Position numbers and translations under genes: made by a program. A stretch of DNA of 64,000 bases from Cannabis sativa (taxonomy: Eukaryota > Streptophyta > Magnoliopsida > Rosales > Cannabaceae), in contig NC_083602.1 in NCBI RefSeq assembly GCF_029168945.1, forward strand, positions 50,467,442 to 50,531,441, read 5' to 3'. Shown here piece by piece: positions 22,067 to 33,824 of this stretch; positions within the stretch are counted from its first letter, which is position 1, and each line of letters starts with the position of its first letter. Below the pieces are notes generated by a model. It had not been told where the DNA came from. It saw only the letters and a program-made list of their open reading frames with translations, and made no database searches.

Positions 22067-25052
22067 ACAAATTTTTTTCGTTTTTCTTCGTTTTTTCATG
22101 CTTTTTCATGAAATTAACTTCCGATTTTTTGTGTAGTTTAGTATTTATAGATTTACTATTCCTAATTCAACTCTAATTATCATAATGAATTAATTTAATA
22201 TTTTTTTTAATTTAATTCAAGATATTAGTGTAATTTGAATTTAAAATTAGTAAATATCTATTTTTTTTGCTTAATTATTTATCTTATTTTTAAATTTGAT
22301 TATATCTTATCTTATTTTTAAATTTAAGGTCAGATATTAAATTTTTTAAATTATTTTTTTTTTAAAATATTTTGACCTTATTTAAATTTAAAATAAGATA
22401 ATTATAATCATGTATTTTTAAATAGATATAAGATATTTTGCTAACTTTTAAATTTTGTTATTTTATTTATTTAAATTAAATTTAAAATCTGAAAAAAAAA
22501 ATATTTAATTTATCTTTTCTAATTTTTTATATAATTTTTATTTATAAAATGACATTTAATTTTTAAAAGTAGTTAGCAAATTTTGAAATGATATTTAGGT
22601 TAGTTGAAACCTAATTTTTCAAAATTGTAGGTCTAATTTTAAATATTTATTTTTTTTAATAATTTCGAAATTTAAATAAATAATATTTTTTTATTTTTTT
22701 TATTTTCGAAAATAAATAAATTTTTTAATTTTTTCAAAAATTAAATTTTATTGTTTTTATTTACTTATTTAATTATTTTAATTTTCAAAATTTATTTATT
22801 TAAAATTAAATAAATCCTACTTCCAACTATCCAGCTAATCTTGTTGCAGGAGTATGTGGTTTTAGCTTGTGTGTAAGATTTCAAAACCTATTATTACTTG
22901 ATTGCAAATAGCCATGGTTACTTTTTGACAGATCTAATGATCTGATGGCTCCCTTGGTCAAGTTAATAATTTGTAACAGGTAAATTTTACAATCTTCTTT
23001 CATCTGTGTATGACCTAGCAACATGATAGGATCCATCCAAATGTGTACCTGTGTGAGCCTATGTGTTTATTTTATTATATAAATGCATATAGGTTGTTGC
23101 TAAATAAAATGTCACACCATGATAGATTTTATTTAGGTCCATTTAATTCTTGGACCTATTCAATTAATAACAGTTATTCATTTTAAGGTTAAATTCCTCT
23201 CTTTTGGGCCTTGTGTGAGAGTTGGGAGCCATAGAAGTGGGTACGACATACTGAACCCAGCACCCCCTCACATGAACTACCCCAATTGTGAAGGCCCATT
23301 TGCCTGATTTGAATAACTGTACTAGGTTAATTATATTAGTTTGACCTAATAAAATTGAATTAGCAACATAATTAACTTTTAAAATATATGAAAATTTATT
23401 TTCATTTTAATATTTTAAATTTAACTTTAAGAAAAACACATTTAGTTTTAGATATTATTTCTAGACAAACTATTTGTATTTTTCTTGTATTTAATTAAAT
23501 ATAGAATTTTCACTAACTAGATTCTTTTTGGAACTTATTTAATTAAATATTCCTATTTAAGTTATAAATTAGTTGTATCAACTGATTTTTCTCATCTAAC
23601 TTAAATTTGAATATTTTATTTAAATTAAGTTGAGGAATCCTAGACATTAGTTATTAAAGATTCTTAAAGTATTTTTTAAGTTAATATCTTTTCGAATATT
23701 AACTTAAAATGGAATATTTTAGATATTTTTTAGGTTAATATCTTTTTCGAGTATTAACTTTCAAAGATATCTTCAAATTAAGTGGTTATAACTTAATTTT
23801 TGATATTTAATTAAATGTAAATTTGAAATGATTTAAGTTTCAGATTTTTTCTATATAACTTAAATTAAATATTTTTCAAATTTTATTGAAAAGATACTTA
23901 GTCAAATAAGATATTTTCTAGATAATAATTTCTAGACTACTTATTATTTCTAATATTTAAATAGGAAAATATTATACTTTGTGAAATTAATTATTTAAAT
24001 AATTAATTTTGGTACAATTTTATTAAGTATATTTTTCCTAGTATTAAACTAGAAATTAATAATTAAGCCTTCTCTACACTTAATTATTTATTTCTTGAAT
24101 TTAATACATTTAATTAACTTGAAAAATTTAAATATCTAAGTTGATTTTCATCATGATACTTAATATTTATTTATTTTTCATGACACTTAATTAAATAGAA
24201 AATAATTTTTTGGTTGAAATTTAATTTTACAACTTAAATTTAAATAATTTTCAATATATATAATTTTCTTTATTTTCTTAATCAATTTCGAAAATTGCAT
24301 TTTATTTATGCAATATTTTTCGAATTTATTTTGAAAAATAGATTGAGTTGTAAATTAATTATTTATTTTAATTAATTCTTGGGCCAACTTCAATTAATGA
24401 TTTTTTTCATTTAATTGATTAATTTAAAATATATATATTATTAGAAATTGAATTAACTAGTCAAAAGAAAATCTAGATAGGTGATATTTTTGCTTGAAGT
24501 ATTTCTTTTCTATTTTTATTATTTTTCGTAAATTGTATAGTTTTTTTTATACTTTAAATTTTCGAACTCAATAAATATATTCTCAAGGAAATTTTTAAGT
24601 TGCTAATTAATCTAATTTAATTCAACTTAAATTAATTTCCTTAATATTTATATTTAAGATTATTACTAAGATGGAAATAATTACTTTATTTCAATCACCA
24701 TCTAAGTATAATTTTATAAATATTATATTAAATTCTTATTTTTGAATTTTAATTCTAAATTACGAATTTAATGAGAATTTATTTATTAGAATAATAAAGA
24801 AAATACATTTTTTAAAGAATGAGCTTTATTATTTTTAAGATATTCGATCTCCATTGTGGGTTTTACATCGCGTTTGTTTTAGTGAGTAATCATCCCTAAT
24901 GGAAGAACGTTCGTTAGCAATTTCACACCGTTTAATCTCGAAAGATAAGTAATTTGTAAGTGTTTTATATGGTATAGATCACCCTAATGGTGGCGACCAT
25001 ATTTGACTTGCAAATTGCGAAACAATGGTAGTAGCTCATGACATAGAATAGC

Positions 25053-25188
25053 CTTGACTCTCGCCTAAACGGGACAACGCTGGATTCCAATCTTGATCGA
25101 ATAAAAGGTTGCTAGAATGTTTAACATTTTAGATGAGCTGACAACTCTATTTAATGAATGGTAGCTTTGACTCTCGCCTAAACGAGAC
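25053..25188 (+). repeat. Paired direct repeat upstream of B gag
   Basis: TTGACTCTCGCCTAAACGGG (from 25055) and TTGACTCTCGCCTAAACGAG (from 25167) are 112 bp apart, ~180 bp before the gag ATG. The same pair is kept upstream of gag in G (58086-58217, minus strand). Confidence 0.75.
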
Positions 25189-25365
25189 ACTGATATCAGT
25201 TTGTTGAAAAACCTTGGAAATTATTTAGGATTGAATTTTTTAAGTATTTTCTCATATCATTCCTACTTGCTATGTGCTTATAATTTCTGAATTGATTGTG
25301 TGTTAAACCATTATTAATTTCTATTTGTTGATTTCTATTATCTTGTAGTATCCTGTATTATCAAA

Positions 25366-26204
25366 ATGAATCCCATGTTATCACTGTTGACTGAAAACAA
25401 GCTGAATGGATCTAACTTTAATAAGTGGAATAAGAACATTAATATTGCTCTCATAGGAGAAAGTGCCTTGTTTGTTTTAACTGAGCCGTCACCTGAAGTG
25501 CCTGGGGACAATGCTTCCAAAGCTGTGAAAGAAAAGTATGAGCGTTGGCAGAAAGCAAATGACAAAGCTCTATACTTTATGCTTTCTAGCATGGTTGACA
25601 CCCTCAAAACTCGGTTTTCACGAAGTTAAATGAGCTATTCGCTAAGGCATCACTTCAGTCACGCTTTGACGCGACTAAGAAGTACATTAATGCACAGATG
25701 GAACCTCATCAAAACGTGCGTGACCATGTTCTCCTTATGTCAAGTTATTTCCAAGAAGCCCAGGATCATGGTGCTGAAATGGACAGTGCTACTCAAGTAA
25801 GTCTTATCTTGAATATCCTGACTCCAGCATTTCTACCATACACATCAAATTATGTCATGAATAAGAAGGAAATTGACTTTCATGAATTAGTCAATGACCT
25901 TCAAACTTATGAAAATTTGATTGGACGACCCGAGAAGAAAGGGAGTAAACCTCACAATCCTGGGAATGGTAATGGGACGATGAAACCTGAAGCAAATGTT
26001 GCCTCTGCTTCGAAACCCAAATCGAAGAAGAAGTGGAAGAACACAAGGAACCGAACAAAAGCCATGAAGAATAAAAAGGCTGTTCCTTCTGGTGATGCTA
26101 CACTAAAAGGAAAGTGTTTCTACTGCAATGAAAAAGGTCATTGGAAACCCCAATGTCCTAAACTTCTTGCAAAGAAACAAGGTATTTCTATTTATAAACT
26201 TTAA
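25366..26204 (+). pseudogene. B gag (Copia type), frameshifted by a 28-bp deletion
   Basis: The ATG at 25366 begins MNPMLSLLTENKLNGSNFNK, the N-terminal DUF4219/UBN2-type start of Copia Gags. The frame is lost near 25615, where 28 bp present in G are absent, leading to a stop at 25627-25629. Coding resumes in another frame with the MEPHQNVRDH segment (25698), SLILNILTPAFLPYTSNYVM, a Lys-rich linker and an intact zinc knuckle CFYCNEKGHWKPQC, ending at TAA 26202-26204. G's intact gag is 288 residues. No protease or pol follows. Confidence 0.88.
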
Positions 26205-27660
26205 GAGTTTTAGTGAATTATTATCCAATTGGATTTATGATTCTGGACTAACTTTGTTTATTTGTTTTCTTCTTCTTATAAGCCAAGCTAGTTGAACTCA
26301 ATTGAGTTGGATCAGAAAGCTGGACCAAGGGTGAACTCGTCCAGATGAAGATGGAGCTCTTCAATTTATTTTTTAATTAATTGTTTTAGTTTAAAGACAA
26401 TTTGGATTTCAAATTTTGTTAGGGATATTTATCCCTGTTTTTCTCATATTGTTGCAATATATTTTTTTTATTATTAATAAAGTTTACTTTAATTTTCCAA
26501 ATTCAACAATTGCAATTTATGAGATTGAGCTTCATTTATTTTACCTTCATCAATTATTACCACATTATATTTATATGTTTGTATGTGTAAGTGTTTTTAT
26601 TATTGATGCAAATCCTATAATATTTACAACTCTTCATAGAGTTATATTAAATAAACACTAGAAACTATTTCTATGTTTATTAATAATTGTTAATTCTAAT
26701 ACAATTATTAAGAATTTTTTTAATAAAAAAAGATCTTTTGATCTGATAGGGGTGGAGAAAAGTTAAGAAAACTATGCAGTTCAACGATCTTTTATATCTA
26801 ATGAACTCTGGATAGTATTCAACTCCACATAAACTCTATCACACTAAGAGAATCATGATCTTTACAACCTTTAGGGGTGGATCATAATCTCTATATACTT
26901 AGGGGTGGAGGTTATCCATAGTACCCTATATGTATATACTTAGGGGTGGAGTAAATTCCACAATTCCCTATGTAACACATATCTTCTTTAAACATGGAAC
27001 TAATATAATGAGTCAGCTATTATCAATATAAGTTCTTGATCTTGATTGTATGTTCCATTTCGATTTTACTGCTGTAAGTAAAAGTTTGATACTTTTGAAA
27101 GTTCTTTGTTAAAGTTTCACACTACCTTAATTGAGTGGGAGAATTTTAAAATTCTATACCCATCTTCATTAGGTTGATACTTGTGATAGGTACTTAAGAA
27201 CACTACTAAAAAGCAAATCTAACCATTCACATGGATAGGAATAGCTTATCAAAATTATGAGAATAAGATAAAAAATGCTAGTTCAGTCCATTCGAATGAC
27301 TTGAACCTAGAATCCTTAATCCTCATAAAATTTGATGGTATCTTAATTTTGATTACTTTATCTCTGGCATGTATTTGTCACTTCAAATACTAGTCTGCTA
27401 AGTTGATGACTTAGTCTTAACTTAAAGTTTTAGACTAATACAAAAGTCACAACTAGATAACTCTCCAAACAATCAGAGGTTAAAAGTATTATTTAACCAG
27501 ACATCTGCTATTGAGTGGGAGCTATCTGAGATGTAATCAAATAGGGAACATTAGAAGATATTCAAGAAAGACTTATGAAAGTGATCTATATGTTAGATAT
27601 TAAGGAACTGTGTATCAGTTGTCCTGGTATCTCACCAACTCATTTCGAGACCTATGAGAT
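26205..27660 (+). other. B 3' noncoding region
   Basis: This region is noncoding. It holds a hairpin AGATC-TTTT-GATCT at 26731-26744, several copies of a TTAGGGGTGGA motif (26871, 26899, 26940), a palindrome AGAATTTTAAAATTCT near 27140 and repeated TGAGTGGGAG motifs that resemble the true polypurine tract. It ends at the GAGAT duplication of element C. Confidence 0.7.
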
Positions 27661-28393
27661 TGTAAAGACCGCTTAGTTTAATTTGGAAATTAGCAGTTAA
27701 TCACGTTTAATTATGAAATTATTTATAGCTATTTAAATAATTATTTATACTGTTATTATTGAATTCAGAGATGCATTTTTATGTCATGTAGTAGTTTTAA
27801 TATTTTGCATTTCCGGTGCACGGTATTTTGGAACTCGGTGTTTGGCTCAGTAAAATCACAACTTAGTACGTTAGTAGTTTGGGACGGTTTATTAGACATT
27901 GGGAATGTCGGGAATGGCCGAGAATTTAGAATTTCCCAAAAATACCCCTTTAGTGTTATTTATGTGATTTTAGTGTGAAGGGGCAAAATGGTCATTTTGC
28001 CCCATTGATAGTTTGTCTTTTGTGACTTAATAATTGAAAAATAAATGTTTATTTTATTATGTTTTGGCTGAAGTAAAATAGGAGTAAGTGGCATTTCATT
28101 TTCATTTTCATTCAAAACTTAGAAAAATAGAAAAAAATTTCAAAAAGGCTCTCTCTTTTCCTCTCTCTCTCTCTCGGCTGGTTGTGTGGATTCTAGGGCT
28201 GAGTTTTCTTTGATTTTCAAGCTCTCTCTAGTCAAATTTGTGAACTCTTGTTGTGGTATGTTCTCTCTAGCTTTCTTTCCTTTGTTTTCTTGAAAAAAAC
28301 GATGAAAACTATGAGTTATGCATGGATTAATTGATGTTGTTCCTGCTGTAAATTGTTGTTGTTGTTTCTATGTTGAAAATGCTGATTTAAGTA
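27661..28393 (+). repeat. C 5' LTR, segment 1
   Basis: This segment matches 46285-47016 of the 3' LTR. It contains a CT-rich tract (about 28149-28178) followed by TCGGCTG and a donor-like GTG|GTATGT at 28255/28256. It is interrupted by D after AAGTA. Confidence 0.92.
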
Positions 28394-30700
28394 TGTAAAG
28401 CCCGCTTAGTTAATTTGGAAATTAGCAGTTGTTTATGATTAATTATGAAATTATTTATAGCTATTTAAATAATTTATTATACTGTTATTTATGTTATTCA
28501 GTAGCTTGCCTATTTTGTAATTCCGGTGCCCGGTATTTTGGAACTCGGCGTTTGGCTCAGTAGAAATCACAACTTAGTATGCTAGTAGTTTGGGGACGGG
28601 TTTTAGACATTGGGAATGTCGGGAATGGTCGGGAATTTAGAATTTCCCAAAAATACCCCTTTAGTGTGATTTATGTGAATTTATGGTGGAGGGGCAAAAT
28701 GGTCTTTTTGCCCCATTAGTATTTTGTCTTTTGTGAATTTATGAAATGGAAAATAAATGTTTATTTTAATGTTAATTGGCTGAAATGGGTTTATGCTAGG
28801 TGTCATTATTCATTTGTCATTTTACAAAAAAATCATAAGTTAGAAAAGTTAGAAATTTTTCAAAGAAAAGCTTTCAAAACCTCTCTCTTTTCCTTCTCAT
28901 TTTCGGCTGGGTGCATGTGGTTCAAAGGCTGGGTTTTTCATCAAAATTCAAGCTAGATTCATCATCACTTTGGAACTCTTGTTTGTGGTAGGTGTTTCTT
29001 AATTTTCCTCCTTTGTTTTCTTGAAAAAAATAGTGAAAAGTTGAGTAAAATGCATGCTTTTGTGGCTGTTGTTATTGCTGTGTTTGGTTGTTGATTTCTG
29101 AGGTTTAAATCATGTTTAATTGATGTTAATTGAGCTGTTTTGAAGCATGTTAGTTAGGTTGTTCAAAGCTTTGAATTTTCTATGCAAAAATGTGATTTTT
29201 GGAAGAAAATATAGTGAATTTGTTTCTGTGATGTTGTTGTTGTTGTTAATTGTTTTCAGAGGCTTAGATAAGCTTGATTAAGTAGAATTAAGCTAGTGAA
29301 ATGCTTGATTAGGTGGTTTTGCTCAAGTTTGAGTTTAGAACACAAAGCTTGAGCTCCAATGGCATTTTTCGTGTTTGAGGTTTCTGGGTTGTTTTGATGC
29401 CTTGGATATGTTCTAGGGAAGGTATAGAACAGGTCTGGAAAGTTTGAGGTGATTTGGGGTTGATTTGAGCAAGATATGAGAATTTGGGTTTGCTTCCTGC
29501 GAGGAACCGGAATTCCGGTTGTGCATCCGGAATTCCGGATGAGGGTTCTGAATTTTCCAGAACCGGAATTCCGGTTGGGCAACCGGTCTACCGGTTGGGG
29601 AAAATTCAGGGACCCTAGTTTCCCTCGTTTTTATGTTTTTAGGGGTATTGCCATGCTTTTTATCGATAGGGAAACTTTTAGTTCCTAGTTTTAGTCCCCG
29701 GGAAGTGATTTAGCGTGTCACTTATAGCGTTGTGATTTTTATGGTTTAGGAGCCAGTAATCCGCCGCTCAGCTTCAGTTCCAGTCAGGTTGACCGGCACA
29801 CCTGAAATCGGAATCCAGGTAAGATTAGTATAACAGTATGCATATGTAGTTTACATGTTTAGCGTGCATGTAGGAAGCCTGCTAGATTACATTAGTTATG
29901 TATATAGGCTTCGAACCATCCAACCCTGTCACGTCGGTACAGGCTGGAGTATGACCAGCAGCCGGAGTATGACCGGTTTGACCGATCAGGCTGACTTGGT
30001 TGGTGGTTCCGTACTATTGACGTATCCCGTCGGTACAGGCTGGAGTATGACCAGCAGCCGGAGTATGACCGGTTCGACCGATCAGGAGGATATAGTAACA
30101 CGTCGGTACAGGCTGGAGTATGACCAGCAGCCGGAGTATGACCGGTTCGACCGATCGTTGTTACGTGTCAATAGTACCGTCCCTATGAACGTTCGTAACT
30201 CGGCACCATGTTGGACATGGCAGTAGTGGCTCAGTACCATGTTGGACATGGCAGTAGCGGGACTCAGTATCGTGTTGGACACGGCAGTTAGTATTATGTA
30301 TGAGTATTATTATGCTTTTCTTACTGAGTCTGTCGACTCACAGTTCTACGTTTATGTGTAGGTAAAGGCAAGGCTAGAGCTGATGGACCGTGAGCGAGCT
30401 TATGAGATTGTACATGTCGGGGCGGTTAGGCCTGGAGCGTACGATCCTCGGGACAGCAAGGCTGAAATTTTGTAACCGGTCGTTAGACGACTTTTATTTT
30501 ATGTAACAGTTAAACAGTTAAATCTTTTGTAAATGATTTTATAATTGGGATCCCGAGTCTTTTGTAATATGGTTTATAAGTTTAATTAAAAAGCAAAATT
30601 TTAATTAATCACGTTTTTTCATAAACCTCGTTGATTAGCAACGAGCTGCACAGTACGTTTAAAAATCACGTAATACGCCTAAGGTAGTTAGGGTGTTACA
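28394..30700 (+). mobile_element. D: solo LTR of a C-related family
   Basis: This 2307-bp LTR, TGTAAAGCCCGC...GGTGTTACA, has the duplication AAGTA on both sides (28389-28393 and 30701-30705) and no internal region. The uninterrupted site is visible in C's 3' LTR near 47012. It is diverged from C's LTR but has the same plan: CT-rich leader, GGAATTCC palindromes (29505-29597), a 31-nt block at 29788-29818, tandem hairpin units and a TGAGTC hairpin (30325-30340). Solo LTRs usually arise by LTR-LTR recombination. Confidence 0.93.
29929..30284 (+). repeat. Hairpin units in D
   Basis: Three units contain CGTCGGTACAGGCTGGAG..., each with a GCTGG-AGTATGA-CCAGC hairpin followed by CCGG-AGTATGA-CCGG. 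Three small hairpins with loop TTGGA follow: CCATG/CATGG at 30206-30220 and 30237-30251, and TCGTG/CACGG at 30270-30284. Confidence 0.8.
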
Positions 30701-31742
30701 AAGTATGTTTAATTAGGTTGAATTGCATGCTAGTGTTTCTTGCTCTAGTTGGATAGATTTCTTGTTAAAAAGCTTGAGTTTTCAAAGAAAAATTGAGGTT
30801 TTGGTGGCTGTAGTGTTTGCATGAGTTAGGTTTTAGTTTATGTAGTTGTTATATGCTTGTTTATGAGTTTGAATCATGGATTGGATGCATGTTAGTTGTT
30901 TTTAATCAAGTTTGAGTTTGGAACTCAAAGCTTGGGCTTTAATGGTGATTTTCATCTCTGTACATTCTGGGTGGATTTGATGCTTTAGAAATATTCTAGG
31001 GGATGTATAGAACAGGTCTGGAAGTTTTGGTTTGGTTTGGAGTTGATTTGAGCATTGTGTGTATTTTTGAAGTTCTGCCAGCGAGGAACCGGAATTCTGG
31101 TTGTGCATCCAGAATTCCGGATGGGTTCTGAAATTTCCCAGAACCGGAATTCCGGTTGGGGAAAATTCAGGAACCCTAGTTTTCCTCGATTTTATGTTTT
31201 TGGCGGTATTGCCATGCTTTTTATCGATAGGGAAACTTTTAGTTCCTAGTTTAAGTCCCCGGGAAGTGATTTAGCGTATCACTTATAGTGTTGTGATTTT
31301 TATGGTTTGGGAGCCTGTAATCCGCCGCGCAGATAGTTCCAGTCAGGTTGACCCAAGACACTCGAATTCGGAATCCAGGTAAGATTAGTATAACAGTATG
31401 CATATGTAGATTACATGTTTAGCGTGCATGTAGGAAGCCTGTTAGATTACATTAGTTATGTATGTTGGCTTCGAACCATCAAACTGTGTCACGTCGGTAC
31501 AGGCTGCAGTATGACCAGCAGCCGGAGTATGACCGGTTCGACCGATCAGGCTGACACTTAGGTTGGTGGTTCCGTACTATTGACGTATCACGTCGATACA
31601 GGCTGGAGTATGACCAGCAGCCGGAGTATGACCGGTTCGACCGATCAGGCTGATACTGTAACACGTCGGTACAGGCTGGAGTATGACCAGCAGCCGGAGT
31701 ATGACCGCTTCGACCGATCAGGCTGTTACTTGTCAATAGTAC
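30701..31742 (+). repeat. C 5' LTR, segment 2
   Basis: This runs from the AAGTA duplication of D to the AGTAC duplication of E. It holds GGAATTCC palindromes near 31085-31160, the CAG|block|GTAAG element at 31347-31378 and three AGTATGA hairpin units (about 31491-31730). E landed within an arm of the 11-bp inverted repeat that closes these units. Confidence 0.92.
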
Positions 31743-33010
31743 TGTAATGACCGCTCTAGTAATATGATTAGAAAAGGCAATTAGCACTAATTTTTATTAT
31801 TTTATTATTATTTGTGAAATAATTTATTTGTGGATCCCAATATTTAGAAATAAATATTTGAGTTATAATTTCTCAATTCCGGAGATTTTATTAAACTCTA
31901 GGGGTATTATTTAGCTTATATGTGAAATATGTTAATTTTGTAATTTTTGCTCGGCGACAACGAAAAATGCGATGGATGACTAGATTGATCACATGGGTAA
32001 GTTTAGAACCCTATTTCCTAGTGGGGAATATTTTAGAAGAAATAAATTGTCGGGATTGAGCGGGGTTATGGAATTGACCATTTTACCCCTAGTTTCAAAG
32101 AAATACCTTAGTTTTAGTCTAAGGGCTTTTTTGTCATTTGAAAGGGATAAGAGATAGGTGGCTTTTTGGTGGATTGACACCTAGCAAGGATACTTTCAGC
32201 CAAGGTTTGCTTAGTCCATTTCCCAAATTAGAAAATCAAAGAAAAGAAATTAAAAAGAAAACTTTTTCCTCTTGGAACTCTCTCTCTTTCTATTCGGCTG
32301 AGGCAATCAAGGAGCAAACTGGGGTTTTTTCTTCTTTATTCTGTGAATCTAAGCTAGGATTCAAGTGGTTTCATCTAAGGTAAGCCCTAGAATTATTGCT
32401 TTTGTATTTTTGAGCTTTTTCCTTAGTTTGATCATGTGATTTTGTGAAATTGGGGCTGTTAAGGTTAGGTTTGCTTAGGGTTTGGTTTTCTTGGTTGATT
32501 TGAATTGGTATTAACCTCTTGTTGCTGGTTTTGATGATTTGAATTGGTATTGTTCAAGTTTGAGCTTTGAGTTCAAAGTTTGATCTCTAATGGCATATTT
32601 GTTTACACTGAGTTTTTCTGTGAAATACTGGCTGGGTTTTATTGTGTATGCCTTGATTAGGAGCTCTGGAGAGTTTGGTAAAGATTGGGCTTGATTTGAA
32701 TCAAGGGGGAGAAATTTTTGGGTTTCTGCAGATGAACCGGAATTCCGGTTCTGGATGGTCTATACCAACCGGTCGACCGGTTGGTGACCCAGAACCGGGA
32801 TACCGGTTGGATCCGGTCTGCCTGTTGGGGGTTTTTCCAGAACCTTAGTTTTGGCCAATTTTGGGTAATATAGGGTATTGCCATGAGGTTTATTGATAGG
32901 GGAACATTTAGTTTCGGGTTTTAAGTCCCGGAAAGTGATTTGGCGAGTCACTCATCTGTGTTACCGTTATTGTGATTAGGGCATCCATCTAGCACGTGAA
33001 TTCCGTTCAG

Positions 33011-33041
33011 GTCGGCCAGCACACTTGAATTCGGAAAACAG
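33011..33041 (+). other. Candidate LTR micro-exon (31 nt)
   Basis: The block starts GTCGGCCAGCACAC and ends GGAAAACAG. It is preceded by CCGTTCAG (acceptor-like) and followed by GTAAGA (consensus donor). Counterparts are at 11319-11348 and 18142-18171 (A), 29788-29818 (D), 31347-31378 and 47659-47689 (C) and 39988-40018 (E 3' LTR). It is conserved across families whose flanks have diverged. Splicing is an inference. Confidence 0.45.
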
Positions 33042-33350
33042 GTAAGAACTGTGTATAATGTATGATGTGATTATCTGAATGTGTGTATATGTGTTTATAT
33101 ATGCATGCTTGAAATATGTTAAATACTACCAACACTTGTGTGAGTGTATTGGTACAGTGATTGTTGTTAATTTGAGTACGATACAGTGATACCAACACAA
33201 GCATAGAAAATGCTAAGGTGTGTGGTACATTACTCAGTGATACTCAGTGATTGGGATAAACCCTACCAACACCCGTACAGTGAGGTACGTTGTGTATGTG
33301 GTATAGTGGTTGTACCCTGGTATTGAACGTTCATGCTCATCTGTTAAGCT

Positions 33351-33382
33351 CTGTAAATAGGTGTATGGGCGCCTATTTACAG
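33351..33382 (+). repeat. GTATGGGCG-loop hairpin in E 5' LTR
   Basis: The perfect 11-bp stem CTGTAAATAGG/CCTATTTACAG encloses TGTATGGGCG. It is repeated at 40328-40359. C has the same loop on a different stem (40880-40907 and 48142-48169). Confidence 0.8.
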
Positions 33383-33812
33383 GTCGGAAATTATGTGGTA
33401 TGTTATATGCATTTCTTACTGAGTCTGTTGACTCACAGTTTCTGCTTTCATGTGTAGGTAAAGGAAAGGCGAAGGCCGAACAGAGTGAACTCCGAGCTTG
33501 GATGAGATTGTACATGTCGGCGCCGCGACCTGGAGTGTTCGGTCTCGGGACATCTGGGAGTTGTATTTTAAATGTCGCTGTGCGACCTGTAAATCTGCAT
33601 ATTTTGGAATGTATATTTATAAAGTAAAGTTTGTAAAGTTTTAAAAATCGGGATCCCGGCACTTGTAAATATTTTATTAAATTACAAAGTTTCATGTTTA
33701 AAGCAAAGATTTTAATTTGACACGTTTTTCGAGAAATTACTTTGATTAGCAAAGTTTGCACAATAACTGAAAAAGCACTGTAGCGTGCCTTAGCATTAGG
33801 GCGTTACAATTT

Positions 33813-33824
33813 TGGTATCAGAGC
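33813..33824 (+). promoter_or_regulatory. E primer binding site, initiator tRNA-Met
   Basis: TGGTATCAGAGC lies four bases after the LTR end. Confidence 0.9.

Larger units (their letters stand above)
21621..25365 (+). other. B untranslated leader, ~3.7 kb, AT-rich
   Basis: This is a very long, strongly AT-rich region between primer site and gag with no credible reading frame. Within it are a GC-rich island (about 21871-22066), a short conserved patch with GGGTACGACATACTGAACCC near 23236 (also in G near 59960), and two copies of a TTGACTCTCGCCTAAACG motif just before gag. Confidence 0.75.
31743..33808 (+). repeat. E 5' LTR
   Basis: This LTR has a CT-rich tract and TCGGCTG near 32280-32300, then a consensus donor AAG|GTAAG at 32379/32380. 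Palindromes include GAACCGGAA/TTCCGGTTC near 32735 and a perfect 22-bp palindrome at 32764-32785 (arm ACCAACCGGTC). A 31-nt block at 33011-33041, hairpins (33127-33154, 33200-33214, 33351-33382), the TGAGTC-TGTT-GACTCA hairpin at 33420-33435 and TGTGTAG|GTAAAGG at 33457/33458 follow. Confidence 0.94.

Noticed and set aside
22150..24850. Possible matrix attachment region or origin in the AT-rich leader of B
   Set aside because: Only base composition supports it. The same composition in G shows it is a trait of the element, and no specific motif stands out.
28149..28178. (CT)n microsatellite as a separate feature
   Set aside because: It is a conserved part of the C LTR leader (also at 46770-46800), with CT-rich counterparts in A and E, so it is treated as a leader/promoter tract.
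29929..30160. CRISPR-like array of regularly spaced repeats
   Set aside because: The units are tandem LTR repeats with internal hairpins, uneven spacing (99 and 73 bp in C's 3' LTR) and no unique spacers. The genome is a plant.
32138..32383. 81-codon frame repeated at 39114-39359
   Set aside because: It is identical because both lie in E's LTRs. It overlaps the CT-rich leader and donor site and has no protein features.
33361..33627. 88-codon frame in E's LTR
   Set aside because: It spans the TGAGTC hairpin and acceptor-like site. The other LTR copy breaks the frame with indels.
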